Positions 1 to 6,205 of a DNA stretch of 8,934 nucleotides are shown here, piece by piece; the stretch's first letter is position 1; each line of letters begins with the position of its first letter. This DNA is from Bacteroidales bacterium (GTDB lineage Bacteria > Bacteroidota > Bacteroidia > Bacteroidales > JAADGE01), in the NCBI GenBank assembly GCA_024762915.1, contig JANTGL010000096.1, positions 1-8,934 on the forward strand, read 5' to 3'. The position numbers and the translations under genes were made by a program. A model generated the notes under the pieces. It saw nothing but the letters and a program-made list of their open reading frames with translations. It made no database searches and was not told where the DNA came from.

Positions 1-152
1 GTCCGGTTGCCGACAGTCTGGTTATGGAAGTTCGTGACAGAATTGCAGATTTGCCCGGAACAAACAAAGTAAATGTTAATTTAACTTTTGATCCGCCTTG
101 GGAAAAATCAATGATGTCGGAACAAGCAATGTTAGAATTGGGCTTTTTATAA
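1..152 (+). CDS. DUF59/MIP18-family Fe-S cluster assembly factor, 3' end only
   Basis: The gene runs in from the left edge, so only the last 49 codons are seen (frame beginning at base 3, stop TAA at 150-152). The visible C-terminus contains VNLTFDPPW, followed by MSEQAMLELGFL, the typical ending of DUF59/MIP18 proteins (SufT- and PaaD-like). Members of this family help assemble or insert Fe-S clusters and in Bacteroidota are often found with suf genes. The two bases before base 3 (GT) would fit the usual Cys before PVAD, but the first base of that codon is outside the window. The next gene, queG, encodes a two-cluster Fe-S enzyme, which fits this context. The family assignment is fairly firm; the specific client protein is unknown. 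Confidence 0.8.
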   Translation, partial: PVADSLVMEVRDRIADLPGTNKVNVNLTFDPPWEKSMMSEQAMLELGFL

Positions 153-153
153 A

Positions 154-295
154 TGTAAGTCGACTTTTAAAGTCGACAAAAACTGTAAGTCGTCTTTTAA
201 AGGCGACAAATTACAGCTCGTTTCTCTGAGGCAACAAATTGTAAATCGTCTCTCTTGAGGCGACAGAAACTAAAAATAATCTCTTTGAGATAAAA
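154..295 (+). repeat. Array of five tandem hairpin units
   Basis: Almost the whole gap between the Fe-S factor and queG is made of five related units starting near 154, 184, 212, 240 and 271, so the period is about 28-31 bases. Units 1, 2 and 4 begin TGTAAGTCG or TGTAAATCG; unit 3 begins TACAGCTCG. Each holds a small inverted repeat. Unit 1 has perfect 9-bp arms at 159-167 and 169-177 (GTCGACTTT / AAAGTCGAC). Unit 2 has 9-bp arms at 189-197 and 199-207 with one T-G pair (193/203). Unit 4 has 7-bp arms at 246-252 and 257-263 with one T-G pair (249/260). Unit 5 has ATCTC / GAGAT at 279-283 and 287-291. Unit 3 is degenerate (about 218-224 with 228-234). An A-rich stretch follows most units. Confidence 0.75.
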
Positions 296-300
296 AAATA

Positions 301-1224
301 TTGAATTCAAATTTAAAAAAATACACGCAACTAATTAAAGCTGAGGCAAATCGTCTCGGCTTTTTTGCTTGCGGCATTTCAAAAGCACGCTTTTTAGAAG
401 AAGAAGCCGGAAATATGGAAAAATGGTTAAAAAATCATTTTAACGGCGAAATGAAATATCTGGAAAACCATTTCGACAAACGTCTTAATCCGCAACTTCT
501 TGTTCCCGGAGCAAAATCTGTTATTTCGCTAATATTCAATTATTTACCGGAAGAATTGCAAAAACACAAAGATGCTCCCGTTTTTTCAAAATATGCCTAC
601 GGTGAAGATTATCATTTTGTGCTGAAAGATAAAATGCGGCAATTAATGCAGTTTATCAATGACGAAATAGGGGAAGTAAGCGGCAGTGCATTTACGGACA
701 GTGCACCGGTTCTTGATAAAAAATGGGCGGAACTTTCCGGTATTGCTTGGCGCGGCAAACATTCAAACATGCTGACTAAAGAGGGTTCTTTTTTCTTTAT
801 CGGCGAACTTGTTATCGACCTTGATTTGGAATACGATAAACCGATGAATTCTTATTGCGGAACGTGCACGCGTTGTATCGATGCCTGTCCGACACAAGCC
901 ATTACGGAACCCTATGTTGTTGATGCAAATAAATGTATTTCATATCTTACCATTGAATTTAAAGAAAATTTACCTGAAGATTTAAAAGGCAAATTTCAAA
1001 ATCGAGTTTTCGGTTGCGATATTTGTCAGGATGTTTGTCCCTATAACAGCAATCCGATATTTCATAACGAAGAACGTTTTTTACCGCATCCCGATTTTCT
1101 TGAAATGTCAAAAGATGAATGGTTTGTTATTACAGAAGATGTTTTCCGAAAATTATTTAAGAAATCTGCCGTTAAAAGAACAAAATTTAACGGTTTGAGA
1201 CGAAATTTAGATTTTATAAAGTAA
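301..1224 (+). CDS. queG: Epoxyqueuosine reductase QueG (short form)
   Basis: QueG reduces epoxyqueuosine to queuosine at position 34 of tRNAs with GUN anticodons, the last step of queuosine synthesis, using cobalamin and two [4Fe-4S] clusters. The 307-residue product shows the conserved FTDSAPVLDKKWAE block at 131-144, with Asp133 matching the family's catalytic acid, then GIAWRGKHSNML. The double ferredoxin-like cluster region follows: C186, C189, C192, C196, C212, C239, C242 and C246, within CGTCTRCIDACPT and GCDICQDVCPYN. It ends soon after KRTKFNGLRRN, so it lacks the long HEAT-like C-terminus of the E. coli enzyme. This shorter length is common in Bacteroidota. The start is TTG at 301: no ATG lies between the in-frame stop at 286-288 and residue 39, and the N-terminus (LIKAEANRLGFFACGIS) is needed by the family. 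No strong ribosome site is visible. Confidence 0.96.
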   Translation: MNSNLKKYTQLIKAEANRLGFFACGISKARFLEEEAGNMEKWLKNHFNGEMKYLENHFDKRLNPQLLVPGAKSVISLIFNYLPEELQKHKDAPVFSKYAYGEDYHFVLKDKMRQLMQFINDEIGEVSGSAFTDSAPVLDKKWAELSGIAWRGKHSNMLTKEGSFFFIGELVIDLDLEYDKPMNSYCGTCTRCIDACPTQAITEPYVVDANKCISYLTIEFKENLPEDLKGKFQNRVFGCDICQDVCPYNSNPIFHNEERFLPHPDFLEMSKDEWFVITEDVFRKLFKKSAVKRTKFNGLRRNLDFIK

Positions 1225-1243
1225 GAAACTTATTATATGTTTG
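1212..1243 (+). promoter_or_regulatory. Candidate Bacteroidota promoter for the SDR-gldB pair
   Basis: TATGTTTG at 1236-1243 fully matches the -7 consensus TAnnTTTG. TTTT at 1212-1215 lies 20 bases upstream and matches the -33 TTTG in three of four positions. Transcription would start around 1250, just before the ATG at 1262. The -33 element overlaps the end of queG. This is a motif match only; such elements arise easily by chance in AT-rich DNA. Confidence 0.45.
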
Positions 1244-1261
1244 TGTACAAATTATAAATTT

Positions 1262-1963
1262 ATGAAACGAAAAATATTAATTACCGGAGCAAGTAAGGGT
1301 ATCGGAAAAGCTGAGGCAGAAAAACTGTCTGCTGAAAATAATTTATTTCTACATGCATCAAAATTGTCATCTTTTCAAAAAAAAGCAGAAAATATCAGGT
1401 ATTTTGGGGCGGATTTTTCAAAAATAGAGAATGTAAGCGGGTTTGTTGAAGAATTGAAAAATACGACTGATTCAATGGATGTCCTGATTAACAATGTCGG
1501 AATTATGATTCTCGAAAATTTTTCAAATTTTAAAGATGAAGATATTAGCACACTTATAACATTAAATTTACATTCTCACCTTCTTTTAACCAAAAAACTT
1601 ATTCCGCTGTTGCTGAAAAGTGATAATCCGCATATTATCTTTATGTCATCCATGTCAGCAAAAAATCAGATTGAAGGAGAATCTGTTTATGCTGCAACAA
1701 AAGCCGGAATTATGCAATTTGCTCATGTTCTCAGAAACGAACTTGCCGGAAAAATAAGAGTATCAACAGTTCATTCTTGGGGAGTCAATACATGGGATGA
1801 CCCTGAAGGTTCCCCTATTTTGGTTCCTGAAAATATTGCAGAAGTTATTGAATTTATTATTACCAGAGAGCGACCCTTTGTGATCGAATCAATTGATCTG
1901 AGTCATGAATTGCAATGGAAAGGAACATCTGCTCCGTGGTCACCGCAAAAAATTAACTCATGA
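1262..1963 (+). CDS. Short-chain dehydrogenase/reductase (SDR) family oxidoreductase
   Basis: This is a 233-residue classical SDR, probably a cytoplasmic NAD(P)(H)-dependent oxidoreductase of unknown substrate. Visible landmarks are the cofactor-binding TGASKGIG (8-15), NNVG (77-80, a variant of NNAG), Asn102, and the catalytic Ser130, Tyr143 and Lys147 (YAATK), with the usual 13-residue Ser-Tyr spacing. The Pro-Gly motif that normally follows the active site is replaced by the sequence HSWGVNTW (171-178), which is unusual. I chose the ATG at 1262 because the protein then begins MKRKILITGA, right at the first beta strand. An in-frame TTG at 1241 would add seven residues and lies inside the candidate -7 promoter element. 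The TGA stop overlaps the ATG of gldB by four bases, which suggests translational coupling. The active site looks intact, but the substrate cannot be predicted. Confidence 0.92.
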   Translation: MKRKILITGASKGIGKAEAEKLSAENNLFLHASKLSSFQKKAENIRYFGADFSKIENVSGFVEELKNTTDSMDVLINNVGIMILENFSNFKDEDISTLITLNLHSHLLLTKKLIPLLLKSDNPHIIFMSSMSAKNQIEGESVYAATKAGIMQFAHVLRNELAGKIRVSTVHSWGVNTWDDPEGSPILVPENIAEVIEFIITRERPFVIESIDLSHELQWKGTSAPWSPQKINS

Positions 1964-2967
1964 AAAATTTTATTCTTCTTATCCCGATTTTATTCCTGTT
2001 TGCTTGCAAAAGTAACAGTAAATTTGATGTTGATGTATCGGACATTAAAGTTGATATTAAAACCAAGCATTTCGAAAAAGATTTATTTAAATTTAATATT
2101 GACAGTGCCGATTATTATGTTAATCTGTACAGGCAAAAATACGGCGAATTCTTTAAACTCTTTAATTATCAGATAACTGAAATAGGTTCCTCGGAAGATA
2201 AAACCTATCCGGAAAATTTGGATATGTTTGTTCGGTATTGGAAAACAGAAAATATTCCTGATATTTTGGACAGTGCTTTTACAGATTTTGAAAAAGAACA
2301 AATTCCAGAGATACAAAAAGCATTTCAATATTATAAGTATTATTTTCCGAACGATACCGTACCGGAAATTTATACATTTTTTTCTTCTTTCGGATATTCT
2401 GTCGTTACGCTTAAAGGAACAGTAGGATTGGGACTTGATAAATATCTCGGTAAAAAATATTATTATTTGTACGACAGAGTAGGGTGGAGCATGTATCAAA
2501 AACGACGGATGACTAAGGAAATGATACCCGTTGATATTATACGTGCTGTTGCTGTAGCCGATTATCCCTATCAAGAAGACGGAGATAATATGTTGAAAAA
2601 AATGATTTACGAAGGTAAAATGCAATATTATTTAGATTGTATGCTGCCGCAAGTTGCCGATACTTTGAAATGGCGCTATACCGGCAGACAGTTGGTTTGG
2701 GCAGAGAAATATGAAAATAAAATATGGTCGTATATTGCCGAACAAAAACTATTGTTTTCTTCCGATCAAACAGAAATCAGAAAGATGACCGGTGACGGAC
2801 CTTATACTTCTGCTTTTACGGATGTTTCGGCACCGCGAGCAGGGTGTTATATCGGATATAAAATTGTTGAAAAATTTATGGATAATAACAATAATTTGAG
2901 TTTAAAAGATTTAATGGAAGAAACAGATGCTCGAAAAATTTTAGAAGGAGCAAAATATAATCCGTAA
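1960..2967 (+). CDS. gldB: GldB-family gliding motility lipoprotein
   Basis: The 335-residue product starts with a short basic N-terminus, a hydrophobic stretch and the lipobox LFAC ending at Cys16, so it should be a lipoprotein after signal peptidase II cleavage. The body matches my memory of the GldB family: SFGYSVVTLKGTVGLGLDKY (143-162), a ML-x2-M-x3-GK-x-QYYLD block (211-226), SAFTDVSAPRAGCYIGYKIV (284-303) and a final LMEETDARKILEGAKY. GldB was found as a lipoprotein required for gliding in Flavobacterium, but homologues are widespread in non-gliding Bacteroidota, so its presence does not prove motility. I see no HExxH zinc site, so any relationship to DUF2268 peptidases would be non-catalytic. 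gldC, which often follows gldB in Flavobacterium, is not next to it here. The start overlaps the SDR stop as ATGA. Confidence 0.88.
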   Translation: MKNFILLIPILFLFACKSNSKFDVDVSDIKVDIKTKHFEKDLFKFNIDSADYYVNLYRQKYGEFFKLFNYQITEIGSSEDKTYPENLDMFVRYWKTENIPDILDSAFTDFEKEQIPEIQKAFQYYKYYFPNDTVPEIYTFFSSFGYSVVTLKGTVGLGLDKYLGKKYYYLYDRVGWSMYQKRRMTKEMIPVDIIRAVAVADYPYQEDGDNMLKKMIYEGKMQYYLDCMLPQVADTLKWRYTGRQLVWAEKYENKIWSYIAEQKLLFSSDQTEIRKMTGDGPYTSAFTDVSAPRAGCYIGYKIVEKFMDNNNNLSLKDLMEETDARKILEGAKYNP

Positions 2968-2978
2968 GATTGTTTATA

Positions 2979-3000
2979 ACACGGAGTTTTAACCCCGTGT
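2979..3000. repeat. Isolated hairpin between gldB and the M14 peptidase gene
   Basis: An imperfect inverted repeat has arms ACACGGAGTT and AACCCCGTGT around a TT centre. The only mismatch is A2985 opposite C2994, which becomes a G-U pair in minus-strand RNA. Neither side carries a good T-tract, so it is not a standard intrinsic terminator, though it could still protect or end the gldB message. The TTTTAA centre and the tight loop resemble units 1 and 2 of the array before queG, though the outer arms differ. Confidence 0.6.
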
Positions 3001-3045
3001 GAATGAATATCGTTTAATTTATTGTGTTACAAAGTTATAAAAACA

Positions 3046-4176
3046 ATGCTTGCAGACCAATTATATAAAACTTACGAAACCTTAAAAGAACAAAAACTTT
3101 CACATCGAAGGATAAAACATATAGATATTTTGCCTTTGATTAAGAGCCGAAATTCCGGGATTTTTGAAATTTCCGAAATCGGAAAATCATTTGAAGGCAG
3201 AGAAATATTTTTATTAAAATCCGGAACCGGAAAAACGAAGGTGATGCTTTGGTCACAAATGCACGGAAATGAATCGACGGCAACACAAGCATTATTTGAT
3301 ATATTTAATTTTTTTGAAAATCCCGGAGATTTAAAAGATAAGGCAGAATTAATTTTACAAAATTGCACCTTGTATTTTATTCCGATGTTAAACCCTGACG
3401 GAGCAGAACGATTTCAAAGACGTAACGCACAAGACATTGATATTAACAGAGATGCTCTAAGACTTGAAAGTCCCGAAGCAAAATTATTAATGAAATACAG
3501 AGATGCTTTTAATCCGGATTTTGGTTTTAACCTACACGATCAAGATAGTTGGTATTCGGCCGGAAATACAAAATATCCGGCAACTTTATCATTCTTAACG
3601 CCGGCTTTTGATAATGAAAAAACAATTAATGAAAGCAGAAAAAAGTCGATGCAATTGATTGCAGAAATGAATGAAGCTCTGCAAAATTTTATTCCGAATC
3701 AAATGGGACGATATTCGGATGATTTTATGCCGACGGCTTTCGGTGATAATATTCAAAAAAAAGGCACAAGCACAATCTTGATAGAATCGGGCGGTATTGC
3801 CGATGACCCGGAAAAGCAAATTGTTCGAAAATTGAATTTTGTTGCAATTTTACATGCTTTTAATTCAATCAGCAACGATCATTTTAAAGAAAAAATAATT
3901 GCTGATTATGAAAAAATTCCCTTCAATAAAAAGAATAAATTGTTTGATTATATTATCAGAAATGCCGCAATTCCTAAAAATAACATAAAATACAAGGCAG
4001 ATATCGGTATAAGAAGCAAAAGTTTGCACGATAAAGATATTTTTACAGTTGAAGATATCGGTGATTTATCACAAAATGATGCCTATTCCGAAATTAATAT
4101 GAATGAAGCAGAAATTATACCCGTAAATATCGGTGATGATGCCGAGTTCTTAATTCAAACGTATTTTATTTTTTAA
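3046..4176 (+). CDS. M14-family zinc carboxypeptidase
   Basis: This 376-residue protein carries the M14 metallocarboxypeptidase signature. Zinc ligands would be His73 and Glu76 in QMHGNES, and His164 in FNLHDQDSW. Substrate-binding residues are in the run NPDGAERFQRRNAQDIDINRD (Arg125/126, Asn134-Arg135), and the likely catalytic glutamate is Glu247 in TILIESGG. It would remove C-terminal residues from peptides or act on a related amide such as a muropeptide. There is no signal peptide, so the enzyme is predicted to be cytoplasmic. About 120 residues after the catalytic domain have no assignment I can make. The ATG at 3046 is preferred over an in-frame TTG at 3022, whose extra residues add nothing family-like. 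The gene follows gldB after 78 bases and converges with the AI-2E gene, sharing four bases at the stops. Confidence 0.88.
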   Translation: MLADQLYKTYETLKEQKLSHRRIKHIDILPLIKSRNSGIFEISEIGKSFEGREIFLLKSGTGKTKVMLWSQMHGNESTATQALFDIFNFFENPGDLKDKAELILQNCTLYFIPMLNPDGAERFQRRNAQDIDINRDALRLESPEAKLLMKYRDAFNPDFGFNLHDQDSWYSAGNTKYPATLSFLTPAFDNEKTINESRKKSMQLIAEMNEALQNFIPNQMGRYSDDFMPTAFGDNIQKKGTSTILIESGGIADDPEKQIVRKLNFVAILHAFNSISNDHFKEKIIADYEKIPFNKKNKLFDYIIRNAAIPKNNIKYKADIGIRSKSLHDKDIFTVEDIGDLSQNDAYSEINMNEAEIIPVNIGDDAEFLIQTYFIF

Positions 4177-5267
4177 TCGGATTCTTCATCGCCTTTATTC
4201 ATTACGACCAATTCTTTATTGTATTTTTTTCCGTAAAGATCCCACATTACAATAAATAATGCCGTTAACAGCGGACCGGCAAGAAAGCCGATTATACCCA
4301 ACCATAATAAGCCGCCCAAACTTGCAATTAATGCCATTGCCGTGTGCATACCGCTTCTGTTGGCATCCAATCTCGGGCGAATTAAATTTTGATTGACCAA
4401 AACAGCACCGGTTCCTGCAAATAACAGTATTGCCCCCGTTGAATAATCTCCGATAAGGAAATAAATAATCCATGCCGGGACCATAATACTGTTGGTTCCT
4501 ACTATGGGAATAATAGACAGAAATGTCATAATAATTCCCCAAAAAACAGGTGAAGGCACTCCGACGGCAGCAAATAATAAACCACCGTATGTTCCTTCAA
4601 TAGCTCCTAATAAAAATGAATTGATGACAATCCCGTCAGTAACTTTTTCAATGTTGTCCATCAGGGTTTTTTCATCTGTATCTTTTAACGGAATAAGGTA
4701 TTGAAGTCGCCTCAGGAGATAATCGCCGTCGGCAAACATAAAATAGAGTAAAAACAGTACGATAAATGTGTGGATTAGCATGTAAGTCAGCCCGGTAAAT
4801 GTACTTTGCAGCAGTGAAATTGTCCATTCGGTTGCCGTACCCACAAAATCGTCAAGTTTTTTTTCAAGGTTTTCAAGTTTTATTTTTTCAACATATTTAT
4901 TAAGGTAAGGAACATTTTCAAAATGTGCTTTTAACTTTTTCTCTGTAAGTTCTTGTTTAATATCAGGCCATTGATCTTTAATTTTAGTGTAATTTTCACC
5001 TGCTTCATTAGCAATAACCAATCCGATAAACATAAGCGGAATAACAATTACAACAACAACTAAAGCCGTTGTAATACCGGCAGCACGTTTGGTGTTATTT
5101 TTAAACTTTTTTCTGAACCAGCGAAAAGGTCTTTTAAAAAGAATTACCAGAATTAAAGCTAAAAAAGCATCGCCGATAAACGGTTCTAAAATATTGTAAA
5201 AAGCAATTGTTAAAACAATGAGAATGAGAAAGAAAAAAATATCTTGTAAATTAAATTTAGTGTTCAT
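4173..5267 (-). CDS. AI-2E/PerM-family membrane transporter
   Basis: The 364-residue product is an integral inner-membrane protein of the AI-2E transporter (PerM/TqsA/YdiK) family. Hydrophobic segments lie near residues 10-27, 31-45, 64-87, 157-178, 213-235, 240-270, 275-292 and 310-340. Between the third and fourth sits a soluble, charged, helix-rich stretch (about 90-140), typical of the family. Recognisable motifs include LLYFMFADGDYLL (173-185), IEGTYGGLLFAAVGVPSPVFWG (223-244), SIIPIVGT and IRPRL...MHTAMALIASLGGLLWLGIIGFLAGPLL. Members export diverse solutes: TqsA exports the quorum-sensing signal AI-2, and others act as Na+/H+ antiporters, so the substrate here is open. It is the last gene of the probable hflX operon, 11 bases after the secreted unknown protein, with no terminator visible downstream. 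Confidence 0.93.
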   Translation of the reverse strand: MNTKFNLQDIFFFLILIVLTIAFYNILEPFIGDAFLALILVILFKRPFRWFRKKFKNNTKRAAGITTALVVVVIVIPLMFIGLVIANEAGENYTKIKDQWPDIKQELTEKKLKAHFENVPYLNKYVEKIKLENLEKKLDDFVGTATEWTISLLQSTFTGLTYMLIHTFIVLFLLYFMFADGDYLLRRLQYLIPLKDTDEKTLMDNIEKVTDGIVINSFLLGAIEGTYGGLLFAAVGVPSPVFWGIIMTFLSIIPIVGTNSIMVPAWIIYFLIGDYSTGAILLFAGTGAVLVNQNLIRPRLDANRSGMHTAMALIASLGGLLWLGIIGFLAGPLLTALFIVMWDLYGKKYNKELVVMNKGDEESD

Positions 5268-5278
5268 TTCAGAATGTT

Positions 5279-6175
5279 TTAATGAGTTATAATTTTATCT
5301 GTTTTAAGTTTAACAATATTATTTACGGTCATTTTCCAACTATATGCAGGATCGGAATTTTGAGTATATTTCATATTAACAATTCCGTCTCCGTTTTGAC
5401 TAATTTCTCCGGAACGAATAATACACGTTTTACGATCTAAAATGTAATTGCCGGTTAATTTTCCTTTTACATCATAGTTTATATAAACTCGATTCATCGG
5501 AACATCATTTGTTTTATCCGTTGAAAAATCAGAATGTTTGCTTATAAAATAATCTTTTTCGGAAACAGAATCAAGCGTATAAATTTGATTGTAAAAAATA
5601 AAAATTCCTGAAGAAATCGTATCTTTAATTATCCAAGAACCGCCTGTTTGAATTAAAGAATCGGGAAAAACAATACTCACGGGTAAATCAATAATAAGCT
5701 TTTGTTCAACGGATTGTGAAAATATATATTTTTGCTTTGTTTCTGAAGTATCGGAAAACAATGAATCGATAGTATAATCAAGAAATAAATGTCCCTTATT
5801 GCTGAGTTGATAATTTAAAGACTTATCGGTAAAATGATAAAACATTTTTGAAATTTCATTATCGGAGCTGTCGGAACTGAAAAATTGTTTATAGCCGGAT
5901 TGATTTACCAAACTTGTTATTTTATTAAATTTAAGCAAGATATTGTAATTCGACGAAACCTTAGGATTTTCGGAAAAAGAAAGTGTGTATTTAATAAATT
6001 GATTTGTAGAAATTTCTTGAGGGCTGCCGGCAACCTCTTGTGTGCTTTGTGAAAAAATATCTTCCGTAACAATATAATTATCTCCGGTTTTGAAATTGTA
6101 AGATAAATTAACTTTGCTTTGTGAAATTCCCTGAAACGAAATAAGAAAGAATAAAAATGTAAATAATTTATTCAT
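5279..6175 (-). CDS. Secreted protein of unknown function
   Basis: I do not recognise this 298-residue protein with certainty. Residues 1-19 form a signal peptide (MNKLFTFLFFLISFQGISQ), with probable signal peptidase I cleavage near Gln19 or Ser20. There is no lipobox, and the only cysteine is Cys251. The mature part is rich in Ser, Thr, Asn, Tyr and alternating hydrophobic residues, suggesting mostly beta structure. It contains YNFKTGDNYIVTE (26-38), LPVSIVFPDSLIQTGGSW (164-181), and DVKGKLTGNYILDRKTCIIRS (235-255). This layout (early 'K-x-GD-x-Y', mid 'P-x2-x-x-GGSW', late 'G-x-x-x-G-x-x-x-x-D') is reminiscent of Bacteroidota periplasmic proteins such as DUF6263, a weak memory-based match. 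It follows hflX by 27 bases and precedes the AI-2E gene by 11, so all three are probably co-transcribed. Confidence 0.85.
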   Translation of the reverse strand: MNKLFTFLFFLISFQGISQSKVNLSYNFKTGDNYIVTEDIFSQSTQEVAGSPQEISTNQFIKYTLSFSENPKVSSNYNILLKFNKITSLVNQSGYKQFFSSDSSDNEISKMFYHFTDKSLNYQLSNKGHLFLDYTIDSLFSDTSETKQKYIFSQSVEQKLIIDLPVSIVFPDSLIQTGGSWIIKDTISSGIFIFYNQIYTLDSVSEKDYFISKHSDFSTDKTNDVPMNRVYINYDVKGKLTGNYILDRKTCIIRSGEISQNGDGIVNMKYTQNSDPAYSWKMTVNNIVKLKTDKIITH

Positions 6176-6197
6176 AAAATGTTTCTTGTGTAAGTTT

Positions 6198-6205
6198 CAA
6201 AGTTA
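6198..6205 (-). promoter_or_regulatory. Possible -7 element before the secreted-protein gene
   Basis: On the minus strand TAACTTTG, a full match to TAnnTTTG, begins with the hflX stop codon and ends 22 bases before the ATG of the secreted-protein gene. I found no TTTG at the expected distance upstream (ATCC is there). It may drive extra transcription of the last two genes, or be a chance match. Confidence 0.25.

Noticed and set aside
154..295. Repeat array resembling a CRISPR
   Set aside because: The units are contiguous, divergent and hairpin-forming, with no unique spacers between constant repeats and no cas genes nearby.
1241..1261. TTG start giving the SDR seven more residues
   Set aside because: It falls within the candidate -7 promoter element, and the ATG at 1262 gives the normal SDR N-terminus.
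2083..2625. 180-codon open frame on the minus strand
   Set aside because: It lies wholly inside gldB on the opposite strand, and its product (rich in Phe, Ile and His) resembles no family I know. It is a by-product of AT-rich codon use.
2979..3000. Intrinsic terminator after gldB
   Set aside because: The stem is good but no T-tract follows it on either strand, so it is listed as a hairpin repeat only.
3022..3045. TTG start giving the M14 protein eight more residues
   Set aside because: The ATG at 3046 is nearby and the added residues show no signal peptide or family similarity.
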